DNA of 64,000 nucleotides from Streptomyces sp. A2-16 (GCF_018128905.1 NZ_CP063808.1:9238001-9302000), one strand, 5' to 3'. Shown: positions 41,067-49,873, counted from the first letter of the stretch. Notes: a model not told the origin generated them from the letters alone. Made by a program: numbers and translations.

Positions 41067-41759
41067 TCACCCCTCGTCCAACACGTCCCGCCACTCCCGT
41101 ACCGCCTTCGCCGAGACCGGTGTCTCCCAGCCGCCCGGTCTCGCCGCCCCGCCGATGTGGAAGGCGTCGATCCCGGCCGCCCGGAGCCCCGGTACGTGTT
41201 CCAGCCGCAGTCCTCCGCCGACCAGGAGCTGCTGCCCGTATCCCGGCTCCCCCGCGCGCGCCGCCTCGGCGAGCAGTACCGCGAGCCCCTCGTCGACGCC
41301 CGCCGCCGAGCCCGCCGTGAGGTAGGTGTCCAGGCCCGGAAGGTCGGCCAGCTGCTTGCGCAGGGCGTCCCGGTCGGCGGCGTGGTCGATCGCCCGGTGG
41401 AAGGTCCAGCGGCACCCGTCCAGCACCTCGACGACCCGCTCCACGGCGGCCAGGTCCACCGCTCCGTCCACGTCCAGGAACCCCAGCACGAACTCCTCGG
41501 CGCCGGCGCCCCGCAGCTCCCGGGCCGCCTCGGCCACCCGCGAGACGTCCCCCGCCGCGAACCCGCCCGACAGCCGCAGCATCACCCGCACCGAGATGTC
41601 CACGGCCCCCCGGATCCCGGCGACCGTGGCGACCGTCGGCGTCAGACCGTCCGCCGCCATGTCGGTCACCAGTTCCAGCCGGTCCGCGCCTCCGGCCTGG
41701 GCGGCGACCGCGTCCTCGACGTCGAGGGCGATCACCTCCAGGACTGCACGCTTGCTCAT
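41067..41759 (-). CDS. cutC: CutC family protein
   Basis: 230 residues, (beta/alpha)8 barrel. 'LEVIALDVEDAVAAQAGGAD' and 'RLELVTDMAADGLTPT' at the start and 'TFHRAIDH' (about 120-127) are hallmarks of CutC. The family is named for copper homeostasis in E. coli and human, but its biochemical activity is uncertain. ATG 41759 begins 'MSKRAVLEV'. A DasR-like box lies 33 bases upstream (41792-41807), which would tie this gene to amino-sugar control. Confidence 0.87.
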   Translation of the reverse strand: MSKRAVLEVIALDVEDAVAAQAGGADRLELVTDMAADGLTPTVATVAGIRGAVDISVRVMLRLSGGFAAGDVSRVAEAARELRGAGAEEFVLGFLDVDGAVDLAAVERVVEVLDGCRWTFHRAIDHAADRDALRKQLADLPGLDTYLTAGSAAGVDEGLAVLLAEAARAGEPGYGQQLLVGGGLRLEHVPGLRAAGIDAFHIGGAARPGGWETPVSAKAVREWRDVLDEG

Positions 41760-41791
41760 GGGACCCCATTCGTCGACGATCTCGGGCGGCT

Positions 41792-41807
41792 ACAGGTCTA
41801 GTCCAAT
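41792..41807 (-). promoter_or_regulatory. DasR-like (dre) box upstream of cutC
   Basis: On the minus strand the 16-base sequence ATTGGACTAGACCTGT matches the DasR consensus ACTGGTCTAGACCACT at 12 positions, including the whole CTAGACC centre. It is very similar to the nagK box at 61590-61605. Confidence 0.6.
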
Positions 41808-41921
41808 TCCAAGAATACGCCGCTACGGGTTCCTCCTCACCAGTGCGTCTCGGCCGAAGACGGTCAGCGCCTCCGCCTCCGCCCCTCCACCGGCCGTGGC
41901 GTGAGGGGGGACAATGAGGCC

Positions 41922-42563
41922 ATGGCCGATCTCGACGACCTCCGCGCCCGTTTCGCCGCCGCCCTGGACGGAGCGAGGGGCACCGGCGGCCCCGACCCGC
42001 TGCCGTACGCCGACAACCTCCTCGCCCGCTGGCAGGAACCGCAGCGGCGGTACCACACGCTCGCTCATCTCGGGTCGGTCCTCGACCACGTCGACGTACT
42101 GGAGGAGTACGCGGACGACCCCCACCTGGTGCGCCTCGCCGCCTGGTTCCACGACGCGGTCTACCTCCCGGACCGCTCGGAGAACGAGGACCGCTCCGCC
42201 CGCCTGGCCGAACGCGCCCTCCCCGAGGCCGGAGTCCCGGACGAGAAAACGGCCGAGGTCGCCCGACTGGTCCGCCTCACCACCACCCACGCCCCCGCCG
42301 ACGACGACCGCAACGGCCAGGTCCTGTGCGACGCCGATCTCGCGATCCTCGCCGCCCCGCCCTCCGGGTACGCCGCCTACACGGCCGCCGTACGCGAGGA
42401 GTACGGCTTCGTGCCGACCGACGCCTTCCGGGCGGGCCGGTCCGAGATCCTGCGGCAACTGCTCGCTCTGCCACGGCTGTTCAGGACGCCGTACGGGGAG
42501 CGGGAATGGGAGGCCACGGCCCGCTACAACCTCACCTCGGAGCTGGAAATGCTGTCGCTCTGA
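41922..42563 (+). CDS. HD-domain-like metal-dependent phosphohydrolase
   Basis: 213 residues, all-helical. 'RRYHTLAHL' and 'AAWFHDAVY' (about 55-75) supply the His and His-Asp metal ligands of HD proteins, and 'VLCDADLAIL' the later Asp. The substrate is unknown; homologues are often annotated 'predicted metal-dependent HD superfamily phosphohydrolase'. ATG 41922 is preferred over the GTG at 41901 because of the purine-rich GAGGGGGGA before it. Confidence 0.8.
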   Translation: MADLDDLRARFAAALDGARGTGGPDPLPYADNLLARWQEPQRRYHTLAHLGSVLDHVDVLEEYADDPHLVRLAAWFHDAVYLPDRSENEDRSARLAERALPEAGVPDEKTAEVARLVRLTTTHAPADDDRNGQVLCDADLAILAAPPSGYAAYTAAVREEYGFVPTDAFRAGRSEILRQLLALPRLFRTPYGEREWEATARYNLTSELEMLSL

Positions 42564-42589
42564 GACCCCCGGCGCCTTAGCCTGCCCGC

Positions 42590-43693
42590 ATGGCAGACAT
42601 GGGTGCGGAACAGGTGACGGAGGCCGTCGCGGACGCGGTGGCTGCGTTGCGGACGGCGGTGGACCGGGACTGGGCACAGGTACCGGCCGGCCGGCTGGAG
42701 TGGAGCTGTCTGAAGGCGGCCGAGCACATCGCGAGCGATCTCATCGCGTACGCGGGGCAGTTGGCGGGCCGGGCCCAGGAGAGGTACGTCCCCTTCGAGA
42801 TCCTCCTGGAGGACGGCACGGACGCCGAGGGCGCCCTCCAGGTGATCGAGACGGCCGGCACGCTGTTCGCCGCGACGCTCCGCACGACCCCGCGCGAGGT
42901 CCGCGCCTTCCACCCGTACCCCTTCCGCAGCGCGAACCGCGTGGGCTTCGCCGCGATGGGCGTCGCCGAGGTCCTGCTGCACTCGTACGACATCGCGGAG
43001 GGCCTGGGCCTGACGTACGAGCCGCCCGCCCACCTGCCCGAGTACGTCCTGACCCGGATCTTCCCCGAGGTCCAGCCGGGACCCGACCCCTGGCGCACCC
43101 TGCTGTGGGCCACCGGCCGCGGCGACCTGCCCGGCCGAGCGCCGCGCACGCAGTGGCGCTGGAGCAACAACCTGGTCCTGCCCACCGAACGCCTCACCCT
43201 GCAGGGCGTCACCCCCGCCTCCGCCGCCGAACTGGCCGCGGGCGGCGACGGTGACTTCGAGTGGGTCGAGGACGGCCCCTTCGACGGCACCCGCGAGGCC
43301 GCCGGAATGACCCTCAAGGCCTATGAGGCCGGCGTCCACCGCCCGGAGTTCGGCCTCTTCGCCCTCGTACGGCGGGAGGACGGCCGCGCGATCGGCGGCA
43401 TGGGCTTCCACGGCGCCCCCGACGAGGACGGCCGCGCCGAGGTCGGCTACGATCTCGCCCCCTCCGCCCGCGGCCACGGCTACGCCACGGAGGCCCTGCG
43501 CGCCCTGAGCGACTGGGCCCTGGCCCGCGACGACGTCCACAGTCTCTGCGCCACCATCGAGCCCGACAACGCCGACTCCCAACGCGTGGTCGCCCGCGCC
43601 GGCTTCGCCCGCGCGACGGTGGAGGAGGAGCAGGCGTACGGCGAAGCGGAACCGGGCCTGCGGCTGTACGTCCTCCCCGGCCGGGCCGGCTAA
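42590..43693 (+). CDS. DinB/maleylpyruvate isomerase-like and GNAT fusion
   Basis: 367 residues in two domains. Residues 1-180 form a helical DinB/MDMPI-type domain ('DWAQVPAGRLEWSCLKAAEH', 'VAEVLLHSYDIAEGL'), with His-containing motifs that could bind metal. Residues about 195-367 form a GNAT acetyltransferase ('YDLAPSARGHGYATEALRAL', 'ATIEPDNADSQRVVARAGF') like ribosomal-protein N-acetyltransferases. The fusion suggests a thiol- or small-molecule-linked acetylation, but the substrate is unknown. Start ATG 42590 follows the HD gene by 26 bases. Confidence 0.83.
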   Translation: MADMGAEQVTEAVADAVAALRTAVDRDWAQVPAGRLEWSCLKAAEHIASDLIAYAGQLAGRAQERYVPFEILLEDGTDAEGALQVIETAGTLFAATLRTTPREVRAFHPYPFRSANRVGFAAMGVAEVLLHSYDIAEGLGLTYEPPAHLPEYVLTRIFPEVQPGPDPWRTLLWATGRGDLPGRAPRTQWRWSNNLVLPTERLTLQGVTPASAAELAAGGDGDFEWVEDGPFDGTREAAGMTLKAYEAGVHRPEFGLFALVRREDGRAIGGMGFHGAPDEDGRAEVGYDLAPSARGHGYATEALRALSDWALARDDVHSLCATIEPDNADSQRVVARAGFARATVEEEQAYGEAEPGLRLYVLPGRAG

Positions 43694-43950
43694 CGACCCT
43701 TGGGCCGCCGCAGTCCCGCCCCCGTCAGCAACCGCACCACCTCCCGGCTGCTCACCTCCGTCGCCCCCGCCGCCACCACGTCCGCGTAGCGGTGGGACGG
43801 GATGTCGTAGTGGTCGCGCTCGAAGGCGCGTCTCGGGACGCCCAGGCCGTCGGCGAACGCGTGCAGTTCGTCGAAGGAGACGTCGCTGATGAGGTGGGAC
43901 CACATGCGGCCGTGTCCCGGCCAGTCGGGCGGGTCGATGTAGACGGTCAC
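43690..43950 (-). CDS. DUF4031 protein
   Basis: 86 residues. 'VTVYIDPPDWPGHGRMWSHL' at the start and 'HYDIPSHRYADVVAAGA' are the DUF4031 pattern. Function unknown. GTG 43950 overlaps the stop of the upstream gene (GTGA), so the pair is translationally coupled. Converges on the DinB-GNAT gene with a 4-base overlap. Confidence 0.8.
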   Translation of the reverse strand: MTVYIDPPDWPGHGRMWSHLISDVSFDELHAFADGLGVPRRAFERDHYDIPSHRYADVVAAGATEVSSREVVRLLTGAGLRRPKGR

Positions 43951-44330
43951 GGCGAGGAGACCCCGCCCGTCGCGGTCCCGAGCGAGCCGACCGGCGCGAC
44001 CCTCACACCCGCCTTGTGGCACACCCAGTGCGGGTCGGGGCCGAGTTCCGGCTCGACCTCCAGGGCGTGCGGGTCACCGGAGCCGCACACCGGGCACAGG
44101 GGCCAGCGGCCGTACGCCTCCAGCAGCGCGTCCTGGACGTCCTGGGCGACCAGCCCCGCCACGAACTCGGCGCCCTCGGGCCACTGCTCCACCCACCAGC
44201 GCCGCTGCACGACGGAGTCCTCGACCATCGACACCACGTCCGCGGCGGCGACCGCGCTCGCTGCCAGGTCGGCGAGGACGAGGGCGCGTGCCGTGTGCAG
44301 GGTCTGCTCAAGTGGACCGATGGACTCCAT
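43947..44330 (-). CDS. Hypothetical protein with Cys motif
   Basis: 127 residues, start ATG 44330. The first 80 residues are helical; 'CPVCGSGDPHALEVEPELG' followed by 'PHWVCHKAG' gives a CxxC...C pattern that may hold a zinc ribbon. Not recognised as a named family. Coupled to the DUF4031 gene by a 4-base overlap and divergent from murR. Confidence 0.7.
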   Translation of the reverse strand: MESIGPLEQTLHTARALVLADLAASAVAAADVVSMVEDSVVQRRWWVEQWPEGAEFVAGLVAQDVQDALLEAYGRWPLCPVCGSGDPHALEVEPELGPDPHWVCHKAGVRVAPVGSLGTATGGVSSP

Positions 44331-44368
44331 GCAGCCATTGTGCGGGCTCTTGACCACGACACCGAGCC

Positions 44369-44381
44369 GAAAATATCTTTC
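44369..44381. promoter_or_regulatory. GAAA-N5-TTTC palindrome before murR
   Basis: GAAAATATCTTTC lies just before the murR start and between divergent genes. An A/T-rich palindrome in this position is a likely autoregulatory site for the SIS-domain regulator. Confidence 0.5.
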
Positions 44382-44385
44382 ATAC

Positions 44386-45273
44386 GTGCCCCAGGAAGTG
44401 AAGGAAATTTTCGGCAGCGCTCTCGCCGCGAAGGTGCGCACGCTGGGTCCGTCCATGACCCGTTCCATGCAGCGGGTCGCCGAGGCCGTGGCCAACGACC
44501 CGGCGGGGTGCGCGGCGCTCACCGTCACGGGCCTCGCGGAACTGACCGGGACGAGCGAGGCGACCGTCGTGCGGACGGCTCGGCTGCTGGGATATCCCGG
44601 CTACCGCGACCTGCGGCTCGCCCTCGCCGGGCTGGCCGCGCAGCAGCAGTCCGGGCGGGCACCCGCCATCACCACGGACATCGCGGTGGACGATCCGATC
44701 GCCGACGTGGTCGCCAAGCTCGCCTACGACGAGCAGCAGACCCTCGCGGACACCGCGGCCGGGCTGGACACCGCGCAGCTGGGCGCGGCGGTCGCCGCGA
44801 CGGCCTCCGCACGGCGGATCGATGTGTACGGGGTGGGGGCGTCCGGTCTCGTCGCGCAGGACCTCACGCAGAAGCTGCTGCGCATAGGGCTGATAGCGCA
44901 GGCGCACAGCGATCCGCATCTCGCGGTGACGAACGCGGTGCAGCTGCGGTCGGGGGACGTCGCCATCGCGATCACGCACTCGGGGTCCACCGGCGACGTC
45001 ATCGAGCCCCTGCGGGTCGCCTTCGAGCGCGGGGCCACGACCGTCGCCATCACCGGGCGGCCGGGCGGGGCGGTGGCCCAGTACGCCGACCATGTGCTGA
45101 CGACGTCCACGGCCCGGGAGAGCGAGCTGCGGCCCGCCGCCATGTCGTCCCGGACCAGCCAGCTGCTGGTGGTGGACTGTCTGTTCGTGGGTGTGGCGCA
45201 GCGGACCTACGAGACGGCGGCACCGGCGCTGGCCGCGTCCTACGAGGCGCTGGCGCACCGGCATCGTCGCTAG
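44386..45273 (+). CDS. MurR/RpiR family regulator with SIS domain
   Basis: 295 residues. The RpiR-type HTH spans about 20-80 ('LTVTGLAELTGTSEATVVRTARL'), and a SIS phosphosugar-binding domain about 125-265 ('IDVYGVGASGLVAQDL', 'AITHSGSTGDVIEPL'). It most likely senses N-acetylmuramate-6-phosphate or a related sugar phosphate and controls the adjacent murQ, 44 bases downstream. GTG 44386 is the earliest start and would make the message nearly leaderless; GTG 44398 is possible. Confidence 0.85.
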   Translation: MPQEVKEIFGSALAAKVRTLGPSMTRSMQRVAEAVANDPAGCAALTVTGLAELTGTSEATVVRTARLLGYPGYRDLRLALAGLAAQQQSGRAPAITTDIAVDDPIADVVAKLAYDEQQTLADTAAGLDTAQLGAAVAATASARRIDVYGVGASGLVAQDLTQKLLRIGLIAQAHSDPHLAVTNAVQLRSGDVAIAITHSGSTGDVIEPLRVAFERGATTVAITGRPGGAVAQYADHVLTTSTARESELRPAAMSSRTSQLLVVDCLFVGVAQRTYETAAPALAASYEALAHRHRR

Positions 45274-45317
45274 AAAAGAGTCACCCGGCAGACGTTCGAA
45301 GAAAGAGCCGCTCCTCC

Positions 45318-46253
45318 ATGACCTCCACCTCCGACCCCCGTGATCTGCAAGCCCAGTTGGAGTCGCTGACCACCGAGGCCTTCCGGCCCGAGCTCGCCGA
45401 CATCGATCAGTTGCCCACCCTCGACCTCGCCCGGCTGATGAACGGCGAGGACGCCTCCGTGCCGGCGGCCGTGTCCGGGCAGCTGCCGCGGATCGCCGCC
45501 GCCATCGACGCCGTAGCCGAGCGCATGGCCCGCGGCGGCCGGCTGATCTACGCCGGTGCCGGGACCGCCGGGCGCCTGGGCGTGCTGGACGCCTCCGAGT
45601 GCCCCCCGACCTTCAACACCGACCCGGCGCGGGTCGTGGGCCTGATCGCCGGTGGCCCGCAGGCGCTGGTCACGTCCATCGAGGGGGCCGAGGACTCCGC
45701 GGAGCTGGCCCGGGCCGACCTGGACGCGCTCGCGGTGACGGCCGTGGACACGGTGGTCGGGGTGTCCGCGTCCGGCCGTACCCCGTATGCCGTGGGCGCG
45801 GTGGAACACGCCCGCGCGCAGGGCGCGTTGACCGTCGGTCTGTCCTGCAACGCGGACAGCGCGCTCGCCGCGGCCGCCGAGCACGGCATCGAGGTGGTCG
45901 TGGGTCCCGAGCTGCTCACCGGCTCCACCCGGCTCAAGGCGGGGACCGCGCAGAAGCTCGTCCTCAACATGCTGTCGACGATCACGATGATCCGCCTCGG
46001 CAAGACGTACGGGAACCTGATGGTCGACGTCCGCGCCTCCAACGACAAGCTGCGCGCCCGCTCCCGCCGCATCGTCGCCCTCGCCACCGGCGCCGACGAC
46101 GAGGAGATCGAGCAGGCCCTGGCCGCCGCGGACGGCGAGGTCAAGAACGCGATCCTGACGATCCTGGCCGACGTCGACGGGCCCACGGCGGCCCGCCTGC
46201 TGCAGGAGTCGGGGGGCCACTTGCGGACCGCGCTGGCGGCCGGCCTCCACTGA
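45318..46253 (+). CDS. murQ: N-acetylmuramic acid 6-phosphate etherase
   Basis: 311 residues, SIS fold. It splits the lactyl ether of MurNAc-6-phosphate to GlcNAc-6-phosphate and D-lactate during peptidoglycan recycling. 'ASECPPTF' provides Glu94 and 'EGAEDS' Glu125, spaced 31 residues like the catalytic pair of E. coli MurQ (83 and 114). 'YAGAGTAGRLGVLDASE' is the phosphosugar loop. The product feeds NagA (62578). Cotranscribed with the RpiR-type regulator upstream. Confidence 0.94.
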   Translation: MTSTSDPRDLQAQLESLTTEAFRPELADIDQLPTLDLARLMNGEDASVPAAVSGQLPRIAAAIDAVAERMARGGRLIYAGAGTAGRLGVLDASECPPTFNTDPARVVGLIAGGPQALVTSIEGAEDSAELARADLDALAVTAVDTVVGVSASGRTPYAVGAVEHARAQGALTVGLSCNADSALAAAAEHGIEVVVGPELLTGSTRLKAGTAQKLVLNMLSTITMIRLGKTYGNLMVDVRASNDKLRARSRRIVALATGADDEEIEQALAAADGEVKNAILTILADVDGPTAARLLQESGGHLRTALAAGLH

Positions 46254-46274
46254 CCGGACCTTCCCCGGTGTTCC

Positions 46275-46913
46275 TCAGCGGCGGACCAGCAGCGCGTGGG
46301 TGACGTTCGGTGAGCTGACCAGCTCGGACACCCGGTAGCCGTCGATCCCCTCGCCCAGGTCGTCGAGCAGCCGCTCACCGCGCCCGATGAGGAGCGGCGC
46401 GATCACCAGGTGGAGTTCGTCGATGAGCCCGGCGCGCAGATACTGCCGGATGACCGCCGCCCCGCCGCCGATCCGTACGTCCTTGCCGTCCGCGGCGTCG
46501 AAGGCGCGCCGCAGCACGGCCTCGGGTGTCTCGTCGGTGAAGTGGAAGGTGGTTCCGCCGGCCATCTCCAGTGCCGGGCGCAGATGGTGGGTGTGGACGA
46601 AGACGTCGTGGTGGTAGGGCGGGTTCTCGCCCCACCAGCCCTGCCAGGACTCGTCCTCCCACGGCCCGCGCTGGGGGCCGAACATGTTCCGTCCCATGAT
46701 CGTGGCGCCGATGTTCTCGTCGCCGCGGACGAAGTGGTCGACGTCGATCCCGGACTTCCCCGCGGCCGCGTCCTGGGACGCGGACATGAACCAGCTGTGC
46801 AGGTCGTCGCCCCAGCCGACGCCGTCACCGAACGGAGCGTCCAGCCGCTGGTTCGGCCCGGCCATGAAGCCGTCGAGGGAGATCGTCACGTTGTGTACCC
46901 GGACCTTCGGCAT
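46275..46913 (-). CDS. Dihydrofolate reductase family protein (RibD C-terminal-like)
   Basis: 212 residues. 'NVTISLDGFMAGPNQRLD' at the N-terminus, 'GRNMFGP' and 'IGGGAAVIRQYLRAGLIDEL' are the DHFR/RibD_C-fold NADPH-binding pattern. Members of this stand-alone branch are rarely the housekeeping DHFR; the substrate is unknown. Converges on murQ. Confidence 0.87.
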   Translation of the reverse strand: MPKVRVHNVTISLDGFMAGPNQRLDAPFGDGVGWGDDLHSWFMSASQDAAAGKSGIDVDHFVRGDENIGATIMGRNMFGPQRGPWEDESWQGWWGENPPYHHDVFVHTHHLRPALEMAGGTTFHFTDETPEAVLRRAFDAADGKDVRIGGGAAVIRQYLRAGLIDELHLVIAPLLIGRGERLLDDLGEGIDGYRVSELVSSPNVTHALLVRR

Positions 46914-46943
46914 GGTCTTCGCCTCTCGTGTGATGTCGTGCTC

Positions 46944-47627
46944 TCACCTTGGCGTCGTTCGAAGCCTGCCCGGATCGACATCCTCCCGCAATTTCTTCCA
47001 GACGAGGGTGTAGCGCCAGAAGAGCCGCCGCCTGAGCCGGGCCCCGGGGAGAACGCGGCGGGCCTCGCGGACCAGCTCCGTGTACGGGACGTCGGGCCGG
47101 CGGGTCACGGCGGTCATCGCGACGGGGAGAGGAGCCTTTCGCCCCCGGTTCTTGATCCAGCCGGAGATCAGGTTGAGCGGGACGGAAACGAGACCCAGCA
47201 ACTGCTGGGCACGGGTGTCCTCCTCGGCACAGCCGACGATCACCAGGGTTCCACCGGGGGCCAGTTGCCGCCGGAAGTGGTCGAGGGTCTCGGTCAGGGG
47301 GAGGTGGTGGAGCACGGCGACGCAGGTGATGACGTCGTAGGGGGCGCCTCGGTCGTACGACCGCCCGTCCGCGACGGCATAGACGACGGGGAGGCCGGGA
47401 CCGGTCGCCTCCCTCGCCTCGCCGATGATCCGCTCGTCGCTGTCGATGCCGTGCACCTGGCCGGCCCGGGTCGCCAGCAGCCGGGCCAGCTCACCGGAAC
47501 CGCAGCCGACGTCGAGGGCACGGCCGAAGCGACGGGGCAGCCGGCGCATGATCCACGGGTGGAAGTGGGCGTTGTGGCTCCACGGGTGGGCGTCGTTGAA
47601 GCAGGCAAGGGTGTCCAGGAGGGGCAT
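46944..47627 (-). CDS. Class I SAM-dependent methyltransferase
   Basis: 227 residues, soluble. Motif I 'ALDVGCGSGELARLLA' (about 37-52), an acidic end of strand 2 'HGIDSDE', and post-I 'YDVITCVAVLHHLPL' define the Rossmann methyltransferase fold. A hydrophobic stretch 'GLVSVPLNLISGWI' and a basic C-terminus suggest membrane association. Substrate unknown. ATG 47627 is chosen; ATG 47663 or 47684 are possible. Divergent from the gene at 47760. Confidence 0.85.
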   Translation of the reverse strand: MPLLDTLACFNDAHPWSHNAHFHPWIMRRLPRRFGRALDVGCGSGELARLLATRAGQVHGIDSDERIIGEAREATGPGLPVVYAVADGRSYDRGAPYDVITCVAVLHHLPLTETLDHFRRQLAPGGTLVIVGCAEEDTRAQQLLGLVSVPLNLISGWIKNRGRKAPLPVAMTAVTRRPDVPYTELVREARRVLPGARLRRRLFWRYTLVWKKLREDVDPGRLRTTPR

Positions 47628-47759
47628 GGGCTCATTCCACAGGCCTTCGTCCCGGGGCACCATGGGGGGAGGAGGCGCCACCACGACCCCGGCACCGCCC
47701 GGCGTCCGCCGGCGTCACCCCGGATACCGAAAATCTCGAGGACTGCGCAGACTGACACC

Positions 47760-48329
47760 ATGAACCACGCCCAGCTCACCGCCCTAGGCCGTGCCCTGCG
47801 TCTCCTCGGCGAGCACGGCGACGCTCTCGCCGGTGACACCCCGGACGCCAAGCTGCACGAGATGAAGGCCGATCTCAAGCGGGCCCTGGACCTCCTGGAG
47901 GACAGCGTCACCGCCGCCGCCCCCACCACCCGCTGCGCCGAGCACCCGAACGGGCCGGTTGACGAGAACGCCCCCGACCTGTGCCTGCTGTGCGAGACCC
48001 GGCGCCGGGCGGCCCGCCGTGCCGAGATCAACGGGCCCGGCGCGCGCCCGAGGACCGCCGGACCCGCCCCCTCCCGGTACGGGGTGCGGGAGGACCGGCC
48101 GCAGCCCCAGCAGCGCTGGCTGCCGGAGCAGTGGACCGGCCAGGAGTGGCAGCTGTGCGGGACGCCGAGGCGGGACCGGCACGAGGCGGAGCTCTACATC
48201 CACGCCCAGCGCCGTGCCCCGCGCGCCGCGATGGCGTACCGGCTCGTCCACGAGTTCACCGACTACGAGGTGCTGCGCGTATGGGGCACCCCGGTGCGGG
48301 TGGACATCGAGCCGCTCGGCAACCTCTAG
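47760..48329 (+). CDS. Hypothetical protein with Cys pairs
   Basis: 189 residues, ATG 47760. The N-terminal 50 residues are a helical pair ('LGRALRLLGEHGDALAGD'), followed by a Cys-containing segment ('CAEHPNGPVDENAPDLCLLC') that could bind zinc, a Pro/Arg linker and a C-terminal domain ('WLPEQWTGQEWQLCGTPRRD'). No family recognised. Its stop overlaps the convergent carboxylesterase stop by 4 bases. Confidence 0.7.
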   Translation: MNHAQLTALGRALRLLGEHGDALAGDTPDAKLHEMKADLKRALDLLEDSVTAAAPTTRCAEHPNGPVDENAPDLCLLCETRRRAARRAEINGPGARPRTAGPAPSRYGVREDRPQPQQRWLPEQWTGQEWQLCGTPRRDRHEAELYIHAQRRAPRAAMAYRLVHEFTDYEVLRVWGTPVRVDIEPLGNL

Positions 48330-49873
48330 AGCCCCAGAGCCCCGGCGCCCTGTTTCAGCAGGGGCAGCGCCCGGAAGTCGTACCCCTCCCACAGCCGCCG
48401 CGAGACCTCCTCCGGGTACGGCCGCACCTCCGGTGCGACGTCCAGGACCCGCGTCGGGCGGCCCTCGCCGTCGTACGCCGGCCACCCGGGGTCCCCGGTC
48501 CGCGCGAACCCGGTCCATGCCGACTGGAAGTGCGAGGTCAGCGCCCTGGCCTCGTCCGGCACCCCGGTCCCCGCGAACAGCAGACTCCCGAGATCGGCGT
48601 CGTACGTGCCGAACAGCAGCGGAATGTCCAGCCCGTGGCACGCGCCGAGCGCCCCGCCGAACGCCGGTGCGGACCAGGTCAGTTCGTACAGGTGGGCCCG
48701 GCCGCCGCCGGTGCCCTGCGCCTCCGCCAGCCGCAGTGACGGCATGGCGAACAGCCAGTCCGTCTGGACGCGCTCGTACAGCTCGGTCGGTGTGGCGTCC
48801 GGGTGGGCCGCGCGGTAGGAGTGCTCTCCGCCCGGGCCCGGCGCGTACCTCCGCAGCGCCGCGGCCGCCTGTTCCTCGGTGATCCTGCCGAGCCGATCGC
48901 CCAGGGCGAGGAAGAGCCGGTACTCGTCCCGGTTGTGCCCGACGAGCAGCTCCACGTCCCGTCCCGCGCCCGCCGCCAGCGCCTCCCAGGGCGTGCACGG
49001 CAGCACCTCGCCGTCGACGACGGGAGCGAAGGGGGTGGCGGTGGGTGCGACCTGCCCCCAGCGGTCGCCGTACTCGCGCATCCGCAGGCTCAACCGCTCC
49101 CCCACCACGGGCAGTTCACGCGGGTCCACGGCGGACAGCGCGGCCGCCGTCGCGGCGAGTCCCGCCTCCTTGCCGAGCTCCACCGCGATGTCCCCGGCGA
49201 GTTCGGCGGAGAAGTACGTACCGGGCACGCTCTGCGTGACGGCCCGCCCGAACAGCCCCCGGGCGGCGGGCATCGCCAACAGCGAGGCCACCGACCCCGC
49301 CCCCGCCGACTCCCCGAAGACCGTGACCCGGCCGGGGTCCCCGCCGAACGCCGTGATGTTGTCCCGCACCCATTCCAGCGCCGCGACCTGGTCCAGCAGC
49401 CCCCGGTTCGGGGGCGCCCCCGCCAGCAGGGCGAACCCCTCGATGCCGACGCGGTAGTTGAGGGTCACGACGACCATGTCACCGGCGCGCGCGAGGTGCT
49501 GGGCGTCGTAGCCGGGGCTGCCGGCGTGACCGAGTTTGTAGGCACCGCCGTAGATCCACACCATCACGGGCCGGCGGGCCTGCGGGTCCGTCGTGGGGGT
49601 CCAGACGTTGACCGTGAGCCAGTCGTCGCCGGCGGGCGTCGCAGGCGCGTCGGCCCGGCTCCCGAAAGCGGACTCCTGCGGGGGCGGAGGTCCGAAGGCA
49701 TCCGCCTCCCGGGTCCCCTCCCAGCTCCTGACGGGCCGTGGCGCCTGGAACCGGGCCGTTCCGACCGGGGGTTCGGCGAACGGGATCCCGCGGAAGACCA
49801 CCAGTCCGTCCTCGGCGCGCCCGCGCACGGCACCGGCCGCGGTGCGCACGTCGAGTTCCTCGGCTGACGTCAT
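48326..49873 (-). CDS. Type-B carboxylesterase
   Basis: 515 residues, alpha/beta-hydrolase. 'GESAGAGSVAS' (about 185-195) contains the nucleophile Ser, 'NRDEYRLFL' the acid region and 'GACHGLDIPLLF' the catalytic His, as in para-nitrobenzyl esterase-type enzymes. No signal peptide, so cytosolic. It hydrolyses carboxylic esters; the natural substrate is unknown. ATG 49873 has GAGGAG 7 bases upstream. Confidence 0.9.
   Translation of the reverse strand: MTSAEELDVRTAAGAVRGRAEDGLVVFRGIPFAEPPVGTARFQAPRPVRSWEGTREADAFGPPPPQESAFGSRADAPATPAGDDWLTVNVWTPTTDPQARRPVMVWIYGGAYKLGHAGSPGYDAQHLARAGDMVVVTLNYRVGIEGFALLAGAPPNRGLLDQVAALEWVRDNITAFGGDPGRVTVFGESAGAGSVASLLAMPAARGLFGRAVTQSVPGTYFSAELAGDIAVELGKEAGLAATAAALSAVDPRELPVVGERLSLRMREYGDRWGQVAPTATPFAPVVDGEVLPCTPWEALAAGAGRDVELLVGHNRDEYRLFLALGDRLGRITEEQAAAALRRYAPGPGGEHSYRAAHPDATPTELYERVQTDWLFAMPSLRLAEAQGTGGGRAHLYELTWSAPAFGGALGACHGLDIPLLFGTYDADLGSLLFAGTGVPDEARALTSHFQSAWTGFARTGDPGWPAYDGEGRPTRVLDVAPEVRPYPEEVSRRLWEGYDFRALPLLKQGAGALGL

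Noticed and set aside
43792..44385. N-terminal extension of the murR frame
   Set aside because: The added 198 codons overlap two minus-strand genes and have no domain; the HTH begins after GTG 44386.
48300..48330. CTCTAGAG near the end of the gene at 47760 as a DasR site
   Set aside because: Only the short CTAGA centre matches; flanks do not fit the consensus and it lies at a gene 3' end.
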